NCBI RefSeq assembly: GCF_910596095.1
Contig: NC_056550.1
Location: 6,968,501 to 7,032,500, forward strand
DNA length: 64,000 bases
Origin: Thunnus maccoyii
Taxonomy: Eukaryota > Chordata > Actinopteri > Scombriformes > Scombridae
Reading direction: 5' to 3'
The position numbers and the translations under genes were made by a program. The notes beneath the pieces are model-generated. The model did not search any database and was not told where the DNA came from. It worked only from the letters and a program-made list of their open reading frames with translations. The first letter of the stretch is position 1, and every line of letters begins with the position of its first letter. This document shows positions 32,234-43,140 of the stretch, piece by piece.

Positions 32234-35200
32234 TTAAGACCCGGAGTGGTTGGTATCCTGTGTGGAGGCGCGGAGAGATGGCAGGCGCTCAGCTGCTTTT
32301 GCTCTTTCTGCTAGAAACCTGTCAAACTCTGCAGAGGAAGAGAATAACACTTCATTAATTATCTAAAGGAAAATATGGACATAAATAAATAAGAAAAAAT
32401 AGTAGATAAGACAATAAGTTACAACCTAGACTTCTACCGGTTCTGTGGACTGTAATTCAGACATCTGTGAGCCATTCATGTTAAAGTGAAAAACCCTGAA
32501 CTGATAAATTACCACAATTAGCTAATTTTGTTCTGTTACACAATAAATAAATATATGGACGCAGTCATTCTGGAGTATAGATTTTAAAAAGGCATATCTG
32601 TGTAGGGTTTCTGTGCTGAATTGGTCTGACTGGAGTAGTTAAATGCTTTTAATACACAGTATTGACGCTTCTAGTGCCACCTAGGGGTCAAATGCAAAAA
32701 ATATTTTGTGGCAGAAACACTAAATGACATGATATGACATGTTATGAGACTGATGGGTAGAAATCGTTAACAAAGTAGTTTAAAATGTGTTCAGCTCCAT
32801 GTTTAGCCAGTCGATTCAGTGCTAAATTAATTTAAAAACAATTTTCTCTTAAAAGTCAAAGTGCCTAGTGTGGACTAGCATTATAACAAGCTTCAAAGCA
32901 AATATCCATTGGACTTATCACCAAACAACTCCTAAGACACAGCAGGTGTAGACCAATGCCAGATACAGTACTGGATGATAAAACCTGCACATTTTAAAAA
33001 GGAAGTAAACTGATCCTCACCTTCACTGGTCACACCATCAGAGTCCTCAAAGTCATCATACTGTGTGACAAACAGAAAAGCCATTTTTTATTTTACATAC
33101 ATAGACACAACTTGAAAAAAAATATAGTTTAAGGATATTTCTACATATTTTGCCATCAAGAGGACTGTGTTCAAAACTCAAAATTATTTGACTGTCTTGA
33201 TAATGCAGCTTGATGTCGCTTCATTTTAAGATGAATCAGAAAACAGGTTCTCTACTGCTTTCAGATCACACTAGAGGGAGCACAAGATCAGGCTTTTACC
33301 ACTTCAGCTAGAAAACAAGCTTCATGGATTTAACTTGTTGGAAATTTAACATCAACTCCCTAAAACCAACCACTTTTCATAGATGCAGTTGTTTGCTTTG
33401 TGCGCATAAAACTATAATTTTGAATAGCTTGTTATGTTTGCACTGTTATGTTTGTTGCTGTCTATTTTGGCATATCTTTCTTATGCAATTTATTTTACAA
33501 GGAAACAACCTGCAAAAATCCCTACATATATTACCTGTAACTGCCACAAGGAAATGTAGTGAATATTTTTGCTATTAATCATTTGGTCTATAAAAATGGT
33601 GAGAGATGCTAATCACAATTTCCTTAAGCTCAAAGTGACATTTTCACTTGTCTTGCTTTGTCTGACCAACAGTCCAAAGCTCCAAAATATTCAGTTTATG
33701 ATCACATAATAGACAGAAAAGCAGCAAATCCTCTGTTTTGAGAGGCTGGAACCAGAGGAAGTTTGGCATTTTTGGTTAAAAAAATTACTTAAAATAGTTA
33801 AAATAGTTGTTAATCGATTAATCGTTCTAATCATTTCAGCTCTATGTAGTTGTTTGGTTGTTCAGAAGATGAAGCATCACAGTACTGTAACTGAACAGCC
33901 TTAAGTATTAACAAAGTCAAGCTAATGAAATAAAAAACAATTCAGCTATTAACACAATAATATGCAAGTAGAACTGAATTAGTGAAGCTGGACAGTGGAT
34001 AAAGTGTTGAAATTAACCAAAATGATCCCTTACAATTTAAGAGCTCAGCATGTTGGAAGACTAGACAAGGTTAATGTGCAGATAAATGTTCAATAAAACC
34101 AAATAACACTTTTATTATATTTATTTAATTAGAGTAAATTTGGTAATCCTGCCGCTCACCTCATCATCCAGCGCTAGCCATTTCTCAATATCATCCATTA
34201 CATTGGACTGGTTGATAGGAATCTAAGAAAGACAGAAGAGCAACCAGGGTGGTCAGTGGAGTAAAATATGAACCACGGGTTAAACTCCATGAACATTTAA
34301 CAAAGCTACCAAACCACCAAAAAAAGGAAAAACACAAAAGAACAACCACATGTCGGTAAGCAAAGCATTAAATGAAGTGAACTACAGGAATGACAAGAAT
34401 GTAGCACATCAGGACAGTGCAAACCAACACTTGTCATGCTCTTTTGTGGGCGTGGGCACCAGTGTAAAAATATCTTATTGTCTTTTCCTCACCGAACGGC
34501 ATGCAAACCACTGTTTTATATGATACCTGAGCCACCACACCCAAAAATTGATCCAAAACAAAAGCAATCCAGACCACAGCAAAGGTAAATGACAAAAAAA
34601 AAACAAGAGACAGAGGGTGTGAAGGGCTGAATCAGTGTAAAACCAAGACACAGACCCACCATTCCCCTTTTTATCATCCAATCTAACTTTGGTGAGGAGC
34701 TGCGGGAGGAGGCTGGGCTATCATCCTTCGTGCACAGACAGAAAGTCATTTTAGGTGCAAAACAGTTACTGAGACAAAGCAACACATTTAGTCAACTGAG
34801 GAACAGCTGGGTTAAGAGATTCTCAGCTGTTTCATAACTGAAACTGTACATAATCAAGTTTCTTAAACTAAATAAGCGATTTCTACACTTCTTTTTCTAG
34901 TAGTCCCTAAGGTCACAGATAAGAAAAGATAGGAAGACAGGATAAATCATGTGACTAAACCTATTAAACCATGTAAAAAGCTGAATAACGTGGCATCTTT
35001 GCCTACCGTTCCAGTGATTTGTAGTCTGCCGTCCTGGGCTCGAGCCAGGCCGTCCACTTCACTCTGCTCACTGAAACACACGATTGGTAGCTTGGTTAGC
35101 TGCCATGTAAGCTAATAATTCAGGTTAACACTCGGTGAAACGCTGGCACGTATCTTTAAAAAGGAATTAGACAGAATGAGCTGGAATTAAACTCACAAAA

Positions 35201-38200
35201 GATCAACAACCCTGCAAATGCTGTTATTGGAAAAGAGCTGGAGTTCATGACTGCTCTGTGAGGTTGTAATTACGGTTACAGACTTTGCTTTGTTTTTCAC
35301 ACAGCGTTCATTTTGCAGTATACGACTTGTGTTTACTTTGTACGTCTTTGAGGTCACAGAACTAGGATTATGTTTTCTCTGTACCTTGGTCTTTGTTGAG
35401 TTGAGATATTTCTTTTCTGTAATAATGTGTCCAAGTCATCTGCTTCACTAGTGCCTGCAAGAAGAACAGCAACATGTAAGAAAGAGCATAGAATAAGTAC
35501 ATGTGGAGGATAACTGACCGTTCACTAGAGGATCATATAATATAGTAGCCTACTCTACCTATTAAGAAAATGAAAATGTCATCTATTCTTTTGCTCTTGC
35601 ATGTTTGATGTGCACATCGCTTCAACATGTGGAGAAATCCAAGCTAAGCTATGATTGGACGATCGCTGTTCGGTGTAGTGGCTTACTGAACAGTCGATCA
35701 TATAATAAATTTATTAATAAACACACATCGATTAATAAAAACATTTTAAGATTCAATAAGTACTTACTAAGTCTTGCCATCTGACCGGACAAACTGTCAG
35801 CTTTTGATTGGCTGAGCGGACTGTCACCGGCGATGGATGCGATCTCTGATTGGCTGCCAGACTCCGCTGTGAGATTGAGGTCTGCGAGGTTGACGTATGA
35901 GTGGCTCTGAGAGACAATAACAATAAAGTCAATAAAGTCAACGATGCAACCGTTTCATAAAATTATTGAGTGTTGTGCTGCGAAGTAAGAATAGCCGCCA
36001 TGTTCTTTACCTTCTGTGTCGTGTTTTGACCGTTTGTTATTCGTCTTTCAAACCTGAGAGCAGCAGAACAAAATTATATCATCTTTGAATACAGAAATAC
36101 ACCTGTTCTTCATATAATAACTTAATATAATGATAATAAATGTAGTGAACCTGCTGTAGCGAGTGAAGGCGGTGTTCATCTCATCGTTAGTCGCCAACAA
36201 CTCTTCAATCAGCTTCTCCTCGCTGAGTCTGGGGACGATCTTCACTATCCTGTCTTGCATTTCCTTACATACTGTGTATAACTGCTAATGACACAATCAG
36301 ACAAAGAATGTGTGGGTGGGAGGGTTGTGGTGGGTAGGGGGGGGGTTTGTGGTGGGGCGGGACAGATGCAACACAAAAAATGTATAAAGTACGAGATCAG
36401 TTAGGGGTTAACGCAACATGAAAGGATGGAAACAGAGAGAGTGTAAAATACTTCACATCAAAACAACCTGACTCTGTTTGTTTTTACCTCCAGCAGCTCC
36501 ATGTCTGCTTGTTTTACCGTGACGGGATCCAGCTGACTCATCATGTCTGACATCATAGTCAGGTTGCTCCGCACCACTCCCAGCTCTGCCTTAAGCTTTG
36601 TTACCTGGAGTGTAAACAGTATTGACTCAATATATACAATTGTGATAACTTGTTGCAAAGGCGAATGTTGATTTCATAAGTGAGGTGTGAGAAAATATTT
36701 CAGCCGCCATGTAAAAAGATAAGTGATTAATGGGACTAAGCTATTCAAATAATAAAATTTCCCTCTCTAGTGCAGCAGGGCTTATCACCTGGTTGGGAGT
36801 GAGGGCCTCGGTTCCCTCTAGGGCCTGTTTTAGCTCACAGGTCAGGGGTGGGACGAGTGGTTTGGAAGACAGGAGCACAGCAGGAAGAGTAGTGACAGCA
36901 GGCCTATTCTCAGGCAAAGTCTGGTGAGCGAGGCACAGAAATGACCCGAAAAGAAAAGTGACCATAGATGATAGATAGCACCCAAGTATCAGGAGTAAAA
37001 CAAAGTGCATGTTTGTACCTTTTTGGGAGCTTGGACGGGTGAGTAGCCGTCAAGCTCTGTCATGGGGAACTCAAGTCCTTTCCTTCGCAGGTCTTCGTAC
37101 ACTGACACCACACCCGTCAGGTCGGGTGAGCTGCGGAATGCATCAGCCCACGCCTAGACGAAAGAAAACAACACAAATTATTACCAGGAGGCAGAGCAAG
37201 GTGACAACGCCAAGACTCTTAATTATTTTTGTTCCATGCCGCCACACCTCACCTGTATTATGCTGAGCACTCTGTCATGCAGGATCAAAGGAGGGTTGTT
37301 CCTCGGGATGATCGCCCGCACCAGAACCCCCTCGATAAAATCCCGCGTTGTCACCAGGATGTGAAACCTGTAGCCGCAGTTCTTCACACACGTCTCCAGG
37401 ACCTCACATCACAAGGAGACATGGAGAATAAGAGAGAGTAGATGGCAAAAGGTTGTATTATACAACTCAAACCACGTCTGATATCTGACAACACTCACAG
37501 TGAGCGTCAGCATGACCTCCTTAAAGTTCTTGTTCCCCACAATTCTTTTCTTTACAGCTCTGATTGCATCTCTGGGTCTGGAATTAGAGAATTTCCAAAG
37601 GTTAGAGGCATGCAGCGTCCAGAGTTTGTTCCTGATGCCGACAGATAACAGGCACACTCATGCACACACACCCTTCCTCTGAGCTGTTGATCACATCACA
37701 GATTTCCATGTTGAGTGCCCAGTCGTCGGACGGCAGGCTGGAGTTGGTCGCACGCTCTGTAAAAGTGAGGAGGAATATGACACTGCTGAATAGTATGAAA
37801 CTGCCAAGTGTTGATGAAGTATTCAGATTCTTTACTTAAGTAAAAGTACCATTAAACAATGGAAAAATACTCATTACAAGTTTAAATCCTGCATTCAAAA
37901 TCCTACACTACTGGTTTTAACTACTTTATATATACTGGTATGAATTAGTATAGTCCAGTGGTTCCCAACCTGAGGGTCAAGCCCTTTTGAAGGGTCACAA
38001 GATAAATCTGAGGGGTCATGGGGGGTAGAAAAATGGGGTAGAAAAATAAAAAAACTGGACTGAATCTTTGAGTTTTTTATATTGGATAATTTGATCTCTT
38101 TAGGCCTTAAATAATTGTTTGAGGGATGTTTCAAGGGTAAATCTCTCTAATTTGGTGGAACTGCTAACAAGTCATAGACATCTGAAACGTGACGAGGGGC

Positions 38201-39084
38201 CCTAACCAGACGTTATACAGACATGTAAAATCTTAATTTAAAAGGTACGTGACAAGTAACTATTTCTGTCAAATAAATGGAAATCAACATTTCCCTCTGA
38301 CATGTTGTGTAGAAGTACCTCACAACTGTATTTAAGCACAAATCTTTCCACCACTGGAAATAAATGATGTAGTAATTACATTTCAATTAGAAATGTATCT
38401 AGATCGCCTTTAGGGTTATTGATAAGATGATTTTGTCATTCATTTATGCTTAGTACATGTTTCTCACATTATAATAATAATTTAATCTTGAACAACACTT
38501 TACAGTAACTACAGTTAAGTGTATTTTCCAACTACCTCTGCCAAACAAATAAAAAAATCAATCCACAAACTCATTTCCTTGCTTTAATGACTAACTATCA
38601 TTTTCCATCAGTCAATGAAACACATGTGGCTGCAGCAGAATAAAGGCTGCATGTAATTTGGGTCAGGAGGATGTCGGTCACTTTTAGTCCCACCCGGCTG
38701 TAAACTGACACGATGACAACCAATCAACTTGAGCCTCTCAGCGTCTTTATCCCGCCTCTGCCAAATCATTGATGAGCGGATGCGTCAATCAAAGCATAAG
38801 CCGTTGCTTCTCTGTCAGTGTGAATAAATGTAACTTAAACTCATTATGTTAACGTGTTGACATTATAAACCTGTTAGCTCGTGCAATAAAACATTTTACA
38901 ATGAAAACGGAAGAGCAGCTCGACAGAAATGTGAATACTGGCGGTTAACGACTCCAGTAAATATGACTGAGCATGAATGCACCATTTGGTTATTACAATG
39001 TAACGATGGGTGATGGTAATAAAACAGCTTACCGATCCGCTGCCCCACCGGCGTGCTGAACGGATTCCCCATTAAAAACTCCAT
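32234..39084 (-). CDS. tom1: Target of Myb1 membrane trafficking protein (VHS-GAT adaptor)
   Basis: Endosomal adaptor that binds ubiquitinated cargo, Tollip and clathrin. Exons: 39084-39033, 37756-37672, 37577-37499, 37403-37253, 37153-37019, 36920-36789, 36604-36488, 36284-36151, 36053-36011, 35906-35768, 35454-35385, 35070-35007, 34222-34160, 33060-33021 and 32328-32234 (stop TAA), about 465 aa (human 492). [17 protein letters not shown] starts the VHS domain (to about residue 150). GAT helices fall at about 212-309 ([32 protein letters not shown]). The C-terminal motif is [19 protein letters not shown]. All exon joins are in phase except that exon 4 has one base too many: AAGAAACTGC, where the family needs AAGAACTGC (run at 37380-37382). 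This breaks the VHS domain unless it is an assembly error. A possible extra in-frame exon lies at 34660-34725. Confidence 0.93.
33570..33844 (-). mobile_element. Truncated hAT-type MITE in tom1 intron
   Basis: Reverse-orientation copy of the 'AGAGCTGCAAC' family seen in mcm5 intron 8. It carries CCAACAGTCCAAAGCTCCAA, GGTTAAAAAAATTACTT, TTAATCGATTAATCG and ends TTTCAGCTCTA. The opposite terminal repeat is missing. Confidence 0.65.
34660..34725 (-). other. Possible alternative cassette exon of tom1
   Basis: A 66-base phase-0 segment between exons 12 and 13 encodes [22 protein letters not shown]. It has an AG before it and GTGGGT after it. It would insert 22 Ser-rich residues without changing frame. 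I know of no equivalent in human TOM1, and the acceptor tract is only moderate, so this is tentative. Confidence 0.3.
36306..36362 (+). repeat. G-rich tract in tom1 intron 7
   Basis: Many runs of three or more G on the plus strand, including one of eight, capable in principle of forming a G-quadruplex. On the transcribed (minus-sense) RNA this is C-rich. It lies upstream of exon 8 with respect to transcription order of the neighbouring intron. Confidence 0.5.
37806..38357. mobile_element. MITE-like repeat in tom1 intron 1, split by a second element
   Basis: The left part (TTTACTTAAGTAAAAGTACC, CCTGCATTCAAAATCCT) and right part (GTACCTCACAACTGTATTT, CTTTCCACCACTG) are the two sides of the same family as 14878-15300. 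They are separated by about 260 bases beginning CAGTGGTTCCCAACCTGAGG at 37956, the start of a different hAT-type MITE. This reads as one element inserted into another. Confidence 0.6.
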
Positions 39085-39495
39085 GATGAGGGCGGTGAGG
39101 GCCCAGCAAAGCACCGACGTCCCCGGTACCGAGACGTCTGCACCAACCAGCGGCTCGCTCCTGCAGACTGCTGCTGCTGCTGCTCGCACAACAAAGTGGG
39201 GCACTAGTTGAACTGCGTCACGCTTTAAAGGGAAAGCAGCATACAGTCATCAGATGGTCGGTGTAATATTGATCATAACTGCGCCACACACAGGCATGTT
39301 TTATGTCTGCACTCACCGCTGAGAAGTGCTCCGAGGAAGTCTTTCCTGTCTTTATATTAGCTGTTCTAATAATAACACTGCTACATTTCCAGATGATGTG
39401 GCCTAACAGTATATAAGGGGAATGTCATCTGTTGCTATGAAGACTGAGGAAACATACAGTAGCCTGTGTATGCTGCAATATACATACTAGGGTAT
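39085..39495. promoter_or_regulatory. tom1 5' flank / promoter region
   Basis: A CpG-containing stretch with a short CTG/CTGCTG triplet run (39168-39184) lies immediately upstream of the tom1 ATG and would hold its 5' UTR and promoter. No TATA box was identified. Confidence 0.4.
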
Positions 39496-39565
39496 ATAAG
39501 ATAAGATAAGATATACTTTATTGTCCCCTTTGGGAAATTTTTCTTGGGCACAGCGTTACTGCATC
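39496..39565. mobile_element. LINE or SINE tail relic
   Basis: Tandem GATAA units followed by ATATACTTTATTGTCCCC and TTTGGGAAATTTTTCTTGGG. This is a very common fish repeat end (usually ..TTATTGATCCCCGAGGGAAA). I attribute it to an RTE/Rex3-type LINE only tentatively. Confidence 0.45.
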
Positions 39566-39641
39566 ACAAAACATGATAAAAACATTGATAAAAACCACTA
39601 CAGCTAATTCTTACTTATGTATTTCATATAAGTAAGTAGGC

Positions 39642-39722
39642 CATGTATAAACAAAACAGGATGGCAACAGAAAATGTACTTTAAGTACATTTTCTGTTGC
39701 CATCCTGTTTTGTTTATACATG
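39642..39722. repeat. Perfect inverted repeat, 40-bp arms, 1-base loop
   Basis: Arms 39642-39681 and 39683-39722 are exact reverse complements, with a single T between them. The left arm begins CATGTATAAACAAAACAGG. Such a structure can extrude as a cruciform and its transcript would be a near-perfect hairpin. Confidence 0.95.
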
Positions 39723-39738
39723 AACTGTCATTCATTTC

Positions 39739-39796
39739 ACTGTCAAATGAATGTAATGTACAAGTAATTACTTGTACATTACATTCATTTGACAGT
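39739..39796. repeat. Perfect inverted repeat, 29-bp arms, no loop
   Basis: Arms 39739-39767 and 39768-39796 are exact reverse complements, centred on GTAATTAC. It lies 16 bases after the 40-bp palindrome and has an unrelated sequence. Confidence 0.95.
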
Positions 39797-41196
39797 TTCA
39801 AAGGGATACTCCAGATTTTGCATTGCACTTCTGTACAGTACGGGGATCATGGATCCATGAAAATAATGATCAAAATCCAAGCAGCAGAGGTTGAGATATC
39901 CTTACTATACACTGTATATGGGTCAATTGCTCCAAAAATGCTGGAGCCCATAATCCCATATTGCAACTCTATAGCGTCTTTCATCTAAGCTAATTAACCC
40001 TGATGACATGATCTGGTTACAGTATTTTTTTTAACAAATCCATGGAGGACATTATATAACTGCCTTCACAGGCTGAGTACACTGAACTTCATGTGTAAAA
40101 TCTATGGAGTGCACCTTTAACGCTGGAAGTATATTTATATATGCTGTTAAATATACATGCACTTACTTTCTTGTTTAGAGAAAAGTCCAAATAGAAAATT
40201 AAAAGAGATTAAATTAAAAACTGACACAGCAGCCAGTCAGCCTTGCCTGACTTACAGCCCGCCTCTGGAGAGCTGAAGCTGATTGGCCGAGGAGAAGAAG
40301 AAAAATTATTACTGTTTAATAAACAATCCTGTGAGGGTTGTATGAGTTGAATTCATAAACTGTCCAGCAAGTAACTCACTGAATTAGTTTAACTCACTTT
40401 GCCTAGTGTGTGAACACACACTTCAAAGAATCAACCTGTTCAGTCACTGAATTAATATCATTTAATCACACATGGACTCATGGATAAGAAGTTGAAAATG
40501 TCAAGTAAAGTAGTGATGTTTGTAAGATGAACCTTTTGTTAATATGTATGTGTTATGAATTTCTTTGTGTTTAATTTATTTGGAGAATAATGAGATAAGG
40601 CACTTTGTTGGAAAATTCTGTGAACAGCTTTGGTTTTCACTACGATGGGTTTTTTTTAGGATGTATTTGAGAAATGTCAGTTTTGGAATTTACAAGAGAG
40701 AAAATTAGATGATTTGTGTTTGTGTATAAAGACTACTAGATTTTTTTTTATTTTTAGTTTGGGTAGATTTTAGATTGTGCTATTCTGCTAATTGAAACTA
40801 CTGGAAATGGTACATGAATAGAGAAATTCTCCTGCTCCTTCGTGTCATACAGTGCAAGTCTAGCAGACAGCAGATATGGACTGTCCTCCTGCACTCTCCT
40901 CTTGCAGTGCCCAAGCCTCATTCTCAACACATCCGTGTGTTTAATTTAGGAAAAAACAGCATTTCTTAGGATGCCTCTCAGTAGGCCATGTGTAAAGCAC
41001 AGACAAACGGCAGTTGTATGATTTGTAATGGTTGGATGCCACTAGAAGCCATGTATGAGCTACATCCTGGGAACTGATTTTTCACCTTACATGTTGATGG
41101 ATGGGAATTAAAGCTCATGGCTGCAACACAAAGCCTGTCTGTGTCTATTAAAATCCACTTTGCATTTCCTGGGATCATCTTTGCAAAGATGGTGTC

Positions 41197-41345
41197 AGTG
41201 GTGGAGTGTAGCAAAATACATTTACCTCAGCACTTTCTCTGCTACTTATACTCTACTACATTTATCTGAAAGCTGTAGGCAAAAGTTACTTTGCAGATTA
41301 AGACTTTAAATTCCAAACATCTGATCAGTTATGTGCTCGTATTAA
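41197..41345. repeat. MITE-like repeat fragment
   Basis: Starts TGTCAGTGGTGGAGTGTAGC and contains CTACTACATTTATCTGAAAG and TTACTTTGCAGATTAAGA, the same teleost family as 14878-15300. It is a partial copy. Confidence 0.55.
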
Positions 41346-42249
41346 CAGATGAGTTTAACAGGAAGGACCGTTTCAAATATATGTATATATTTAATATATA
41401 AACAAATTATAATTATTGATCCTCTGGCACTGCAGTTTTAAGGTTAAAGTCCTTAAATATTGTCATTTGATATTAATTAAGATCAGGATCGGTTAACAGC
41501 GCAGGCTGTTAACAAAACAGCCTGTGTGAAAGGAACAAAAATGAGGGGAAACCGCTTCTTTGTAGTAGGCAACTTAATTTTTGGCAATTATCATAATGCT
41601 GAATGTCTAATTAGCCTTTCTGACGGCAATTACATTAGTATTATATTAATATTGAACAATGAAATATTAAGGAAAGGGTTTTATACTCAGGGGTAACGCT
41701 AGCTGGTTAGCTAGCTGGTTAGCTAGCCAGCACTGTTGATTTAACGTTAAGTAAAGAAAGCTGCTGTTTTTACTGACACTCTTGACTTTTTGCAAAAACT
41801 CTCCTCATTCATCCCCTGGACATTAGGAGATTTCAGTGCTGCAAATTTGTTTTGACAAAAACAATAATTTAACTACCGATATTAGCAAAGGACAACAAGC
41901 TAACACTAATGTTAATTACTTGTGGGTTATAGTTGAAACCTGTGATGCTATATAAGCTCTAAGAAATGAAAACTGTCATCCAAGTCATATTGTTTTATGG
42001 TGTGAGATGAGAGTGGTTATTCATACGCTCACGCTGCGGTTAACACGACCGCAATTTGCAGATAGAAGACGACTTGCACAGCCGCAGCTGGGCGGCTCTA
42101 CGAGCTCCACTTAGCCTAAACGGAGAGCGGTGTCTGTGTGTAGCAGACAGAGTTAAGTATGAATAAAAACATACAGAAAAGCGACTTTTGTACCATATTA
42201 AGGCTGATTAAAAACTAGTTTTAGGAGCTGGAACTGGGGGGAGCAGCTT

Positions 42250-42273
42250 GGGGGGGGGGGGGGGGGGGGGGGG
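42250..42273 (+). repeat. 24-base G homopolymer
   Basis: An uninterrupted G run framed by the short inverted repeat CAGCTT / AAGCTG. Its length in the assembly may be unreliable. Confidence 0.85.
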
Positions 42274-43140
42274 CAAGCTGGGTATCACCCTCCCATCCAG
42301 GTCTTCATTTCATCACTGCCCATGTTTGTTTATATGAAGCTTGTGGTCTTTTATTGTAATTTGACCTCACTGCATGTGAAAACAGAGTTATTACAGTTAT
42401 AAGCAGAATTTATTTTTAAATATTTGGCATGAGGAAAAAAGGTTAATATTGCGTATAGTTTAATGCATTTATTGAAAGGTTTGATTTACAACGCTCTTAC
42501 ATATTAAGTCCAGGCAAAGTTGAAAAAATAAAAACATTGTCTACAATATAAATGCACAACTATGAGATTATCTTTGTGACTGAAAGCATGATTTGTTCTC
42601 TTGCGGCAATAATAATCAAAATTCTATCAGTATCTTTGCTTTTGTGCTTCATGCTAGACAGACACAGGTGTCTTACACTCATTACTTTGAATAAAAAACA
42701 GTATTGGTGTATTGATAGAAAATACAAGGATTATAAAGACAACATAAGCCTCTTTCACCATAGGTTCCAATTGCAGCCATTTTAAAACTGGACCCATGAG
42801 GTAAGATGGCTGCCATATTGTTCCATCTCAGAACAGTCATTATGACACATCAAAGGTTCTATATCTCTGTGACATATTTATGGCATCACAACACAATGGA
42901 ATGTGGAATGTTGGAAGTTTCAGTAAGCAGAGAGACTTTTCATTGCGGTGATTGATCTCACACAAGACAGTCAGACTTCAGTAGCTCCAGTAGCGTCCGA
43001 AAGAAAGACATAAACTGTTCCTTTCTGTTGAAGAACAAAGTTCAGTGTTAGAAAACTGAATTTTCAGTGCATCTGCAGTTAACAGCTTGCATTGCCGGTT
43101 TCATCTTCAACAAAAAGTTGACAAGTTGACATTCAGTATC

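Larger units (their letters stand above)
39800..42960. other. AT-rich spacer between tom1 and the MAST-like gene
   Basis: Holds a MITE-like repeat (41197-41345), a small GCTAGCTGGTTAGCTAG tandem array (41699-41736) and a 24-base G run (42250-42273). No exon or conserved open frame was recognised. The last few hundred bases should contain the upstream region of the kinase gene. Confidence 0.45.

Noticed and set aside
39604-39988. Mirror-image open frames on both strands
   Set aside because: Produced by the palindromes; no sign of coding.
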